From NCBI RefSeq assembly GCF_036880985.1, contig NZ_JBAJNO010000009.1:1302001-1366000 (forward strand): a stretch of DNA of 64,000 nucleotides, written 5' to 3'. Below the pieces are notes generated by a model that was given only the letters and a program-made list of their open reading frames with translations, searched no databases and was not told where the DNA came from. This document shows, in pieces, positions 61,484 through 64,000 of the stretch; within the stretch, counting starts at the first letter, position 1; each line of letters opens with the position of its first letter. A program made the position numbers and the translations under genes. This DNA comes from Limibacter armeniacum. Its GTDB lineage: Bacteria; Bacteroidota; Bacteroidia; Cytophagales; Flammeovirgaceae.

Positions 61484-63370
61484 ATGAGATATACTTTTTG
61501 TTTACTATTAACCTTAATCCATTTTTTAGCTTGGAGTCAAGACATGGAAGTTCTAAAAATGGAACGCAACTTGAAAATTGAGTTAATTAATGAAAAACTG
61601 ATAATTTCAGAAACCAATCATAATCTTAATAAATTCTACAAAAACCTTCCTCGAGTCACTAGGGAGTCTATTCATTTCTCTACACTTGAACCATTGGTTT
61701 CCTATAGCGCAGTCAGCCATATTCCTAACAGCAAGGGAAAGTTAAAATCAAAACCTGTCAAGATTTTTGAAACGAAAGATATCGTAAGGCCAGGTATTTT
61801 TTATGGAGGACAAAAAACGAAAGAATTTATCTACCCTTCTATCACTGAAGGAAGTCTTGGGGAGTTAACCTATACTAAACAGTTGGTAGACCCTCATATG
61901 ATTCCCCCCTTTTACTTTTCTGACCTGTACGATGTAAAAGAAGCCCGATTTACAGTTACATTCCCTTCAGATGTTAAGATCCAATACAATCTATTCAACA
62001 CTGATCAAGCTGAAGTCCAATTCAATTCTTCAGAAAAGAATGGTATCACAACCTATACTTGGGAAGCAAAAAACCTAAAACGTTTTATATATAATGAGAA
62101 AGCTCCTTCCAGAGCTTATTACGAACCACACCTTGTTATCCGAATAGCCTCCTATAACAGCAACGGCATTCAATATAACATATCTGGTTCTACAGATGAC
62201 CTTTTTACATGGTACAATAGTCTAATCCGACAAATCCCTGCATTTAAAGACTCACAGGCAATGGAAGACAAGGTCATGGAATTAACCAAGGATTGTCAAA
62301 GTGAGAAAGAAAAAGTGAAGGTGTTGTACAAATGGGTTCAGTCCAATATCAAATACATTGCTTTTGAAAATGGGATGCAAGGCTTTATCCCCCATGCAGC
62401 AGGAGATGTGTTTAACAAAAAATATGGAGACTGTAAAGACATGGCTAATCTGCTTACTACTATGCTTAAGCATGCTGGTATAGAGGCGTATATCACTTGG
62501 GTAGGCACTAACAGCAAACCCTACAAATATACAGAACTACCTTGTACCATTTCTGATAACCATATGATCTGTTCCATCAAGTCAGACAATGGGTTCACCT
62601 ACCTTGACCCCACCAACTCAGACCTTAGTCCTGATCGTATTCCTCGTCTGATACAGGATAAGCAAACCTTGATCCGGTTGAGTGACAGTACTTATACTAT
62701 TGAAACGGTACCTATTACAGCAGCTGAAGAGAACAAACGTACTGACCTTTTACTTCTTAACATCAATGATAAAGAATTGATAGGAAAAGCAGTTGTTGTA
62801 CTAAACGGCTACAGACATGAAGATTTCTTAGCTGATAGACTTCATGCTAAAATGGACCGTGAAACCAATTTTATCCGAGATTATGTACAACTTGGACAAG
62901 CAAGTGCTGCCTATTCCACTATCCAACAAGCATCTAAAGACACCTCCACTGTGATTGCATTTGATGCACAATTTTCACACGAAGTAATCGATCTTGACGA
63001 GAAACTTTATGTCAATCTCAACATTGACCCCTCAGTGGAAGAATTCAAGATTGACGATATCAATGACAGGGTTCATCCCATTCAACAGGATTACAAACAT
63101 GACTATACCCTTCAATGTATATTCACAATTCCTGAAGGATATCAGGTAACCTATTTACCGGATGCAGTTACTTTTGAAAACAACCTGTTTGGTATCCAGA
63201 CCTCTTATCTGCAAAAAGAGAAACAAATCATTTACACCAAAAAGATTTTATCTGATTACCTCGTAATGAATCCTGTACAGTTCAAGGATTACCAAAAATT
63301 TTTCAATGAAATACTTAAAGTTAAAAAACAGAAAATCACACTAACAAAACTCAAGAATGAAGACATTTAA
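61484..63370 (+). CDS. Secreted DUF3857 and transglutaminase-like protein
   Basis: A 628-residue exported protein; signal peptide from MRYTFCLLLTLIHFLAWS (ATG 61484) with cleavage near WSQ. The first 230 residues are the DUF3857 beta domain (FYKNLPRVTRESIHFSTLEPLVSYSA, PFYFSDLYDVKEARFTVTFP). The transglutaminase-like core has the Cys-His-Asp triad: Cys317 in YGDCKDMANLL, His360 in DNHMICS and Asp375 in YLDPTN. The last 170 residues are beta-rich. Function unknown; the triad suggests a protease or cross-linking enzyme. The next gene overlaps its end by 14 bases and is also DUF3857, so they form one operon. Confidence 0.88.
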   Translation: MRYTFCLLLTLIHFLAWSQDMEVLKMERNLKIELINEKLIISETNHNLNKFYKNLPRVTRESIHFSTLEPLVSYSAVSHIPNSKGKLKSKPVKIFETKDIVRPGIFYGGQKTKEFIYPSITEGSLGELTYTKQLVDPHMIPPFYFSDLYDVKEARFTVTFPSDVKIQYNLFNTDQAEVQFNSSEKNGITTYTWEAKNLKRFIYNEKAPSRAYYEPHLVIRIASYNSNGIQYNISGSTDDLFTWYNSLIRQIPAFKDSQAMEDKVMELTKDCQSEKEKVKVLYKWVQSNIKYIAFENGMQGFIPHAAGDVFNKKYGDCKDMANLLTTMLKHAGIEAYITWVGTNSKPYKYTELPCTISDNHMICSIKSDNGFTYLDPTNSDLSPDRIPRLIQDKQTLIRLSDSTYTIETVPITAAEENKRTDLLLLNINDKELIGKAVVVLNGYRHEDFLADRLHAKMDRETNFIRDYVQLGQASAAYSTIQQASKDTSTVIAFDAQFSHEVIDLDEKLYVNLNIDPSVEEFKIDDINDRVHPIQQDYKHDYTLQCIFTIPEGYQVTYLPDAVTFENNLFGIQTSYLQKEKQIIYTKKILSDYLVMNPVQFKDYQKFFNEILKVKKQKITLTKLKNEDI

Positions 63371-64000
63371 GTTGACCTTATTTTTTGTCCTTTGCCATCT
63401 GCTAGTTTTTGCACAAGTCCCAAATGACATCAAAAAAATAAAATGGAAAGAGAATCCAAAGCTACATACTATCCAACATGAAAGCTTTCAGGATGAGTCT
63501 GCAGTTATTATCCTAGATAAACGTATTACAGAAATAAAACTAATAGCTGGAAAAGCTGTCGAGTTTTATACCATTCACAAAATCATCAGGGTTAATGATG
63601 ATGCGGGTATCGAACGCTTCAACAAAGTTTACATTCCCATTCACAAAGGAGGCAGATTACTGGACCTTCAGGTAAGAACCATCGATTCACTTTCTCAAAC
63701 GCAGAACTTTAACCGTTCTAACCTCAAGAAACTAGATAATGCTGACGGGTATGGTGATTTTAAGATTTTTGCTCTTGAAGGATTGCAAAAAGGTGGGGAA
63801 CTGGAATATATCTATACACTAAAACGCAACTTTTCTGCATACAACAGAGAAGTATACCAAAGTGATATTCCTGTAGTCAATGCAAAGTTTGAGTTGGTAC
63901 CTCCTACTGGATTTGGGTTTGTGACTAAATCCTACAATGGTTTTCCTTCGAGCTATGTAAGTAATGGAGCACATCACATTTCAGCAATGAATATCCCAGC
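63357..64000 (+). CDS. Second DUF3857 protein (truncated by the window end)
   Basis: A frame open from ATG 63357 to the window end (214 codons so far). A signal peptide is visible (MKTFKLTLFFVLCHLLVFAQ). The mature part has DUF3857 features: AGKAVEFYTIHKIIRVNDDAGIERFNKVYIPI and GGELEYIYTLKRNFSAYNREVYQSDIPV. It overlaps the upstream DUF3857 gene by 14 bases in a different frame, a sign of translational coupling. The rest, probably including a transglutaminase-like core, lies beyond the window. Confidence 0.85.
   Translation, partial: MKTFKLTLFFVLCHLLVFAQVPNDIKKIKWKENPKLHTIQHESFQDESAVIILDKRITEIKLIAGKAVEFYTIHKIIRVNDDAGIERFNKVYIPIHKGGRLLDLQVRTIDSLSQTQNFNRSNLKKLDNADGYGDFKIFALEGLQKGGELEYIYTLKRNFSAYNREVYQSDIPVVNAKFELVPPTGFGFVTKSYNGFPSSYVSNGAHHISAMNIP

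Noticed and set aside
1-64000. CRISPR arrays, tRNA, rRNA, prophage
   Set aside because: Looked for regularly spaced repeats, cloverleaf ends and phage genes; none was found.

Overview
The window looks like chromosomal DNA of a free-living, low-GC Bacteroidota bacterium, most likely order Cytophagales. The grounds are: DUF3822 next to coaD; a DUF5723 protein; a CarboxypepD_reg/TonB-type outer-membrane barrel protein; a Bacteroidota-style Mrp without a C-terminal CxxC; an S9 prolyl-peptidase; DUF3857/transglutaminase proteins; a sodium:acetate-type symporter with its DUF4212 subunit; and several matches to the Bacteroidota -7 promoter element TAnnTTTG. No tRNA, rRNA, CRISPR array, prophage or intact insertion sequence was seen.

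Layout. 1-4.2 kb: DHFR-like protein and VanZ protein, a secreted cyclophilin, then a pilin-shaped protein, DUF3822 and coaD. 4.3-8.5 kb: lipoprotein plus DUF5723 operon and a secreted His/Asp-rich protein. 8.5-12.7 kb: exported TPR-CHAT protease, DUF4235 protein and YfcC-type carrier. 13.4-16.8 kb: a CHASE2 membrane protein followed on the same strand by two paralogous secreted FecR-like proteins. 16.8-24.8 kb: flavin amine oxidase, 2-Cys peroxiredoxin with a well-formed promoter, WG-repeat protein, secreted protein, RhlE-type helicase, methyltransferase. 25-29.5 kb: tandem secreted paralogs, S9 peptidase, unknown protein. 29.9-38.1 kb: MpaB/Lcp-type oxygenase, a 2007-residue alpha-2-macroglobulin carrying a SusC-like insert, and an MtfA peptidase with a SEC-C tail. 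39-44.8 kb: Mrp and NifU-like Fe-S proteins, DinB, FMN-binding and NUDIX proteins, pyrR-like and pyrB. 44.8-50.2 kb: CBS protein and an outer-membrane beta-barrel protein downstream of a two-component system. 50.4-53.7 kb: TetR regulator with two identical 16-bp operators, alpha/beta hydrolase, Crp/Fnr regulator and ketopantoate-reductase-like protein separated by a 16-bp palindrome. 53.7-61.2 kb: acyl-CoA carboxylase beta subunit, then an acetate module (IS1-like zinc-ribbon/HTH protein, DUF4212, symporter, receiver protein, acs). 61.4 kb to the end: two overlapping DUF3857 genes, the second cut by the window edge.

Most promising leads: the SusC-like module sitting near the bait-region position of a thioester-containing alpha-2-macroglobulin; the apparently domesticated IS1-type DNA-binding protein heading the acetate module; the CHASE2 plus paired FecR-like cluster with no recognisable output domain; and two regulator/operator arrangements (TetR and Crp/Fnr) readable from perfect palindromes. 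Many genes end in clear stem-loops, which are listed individually. All functions are read from sequence motifs and recalled family knowledge; no database search was possible.
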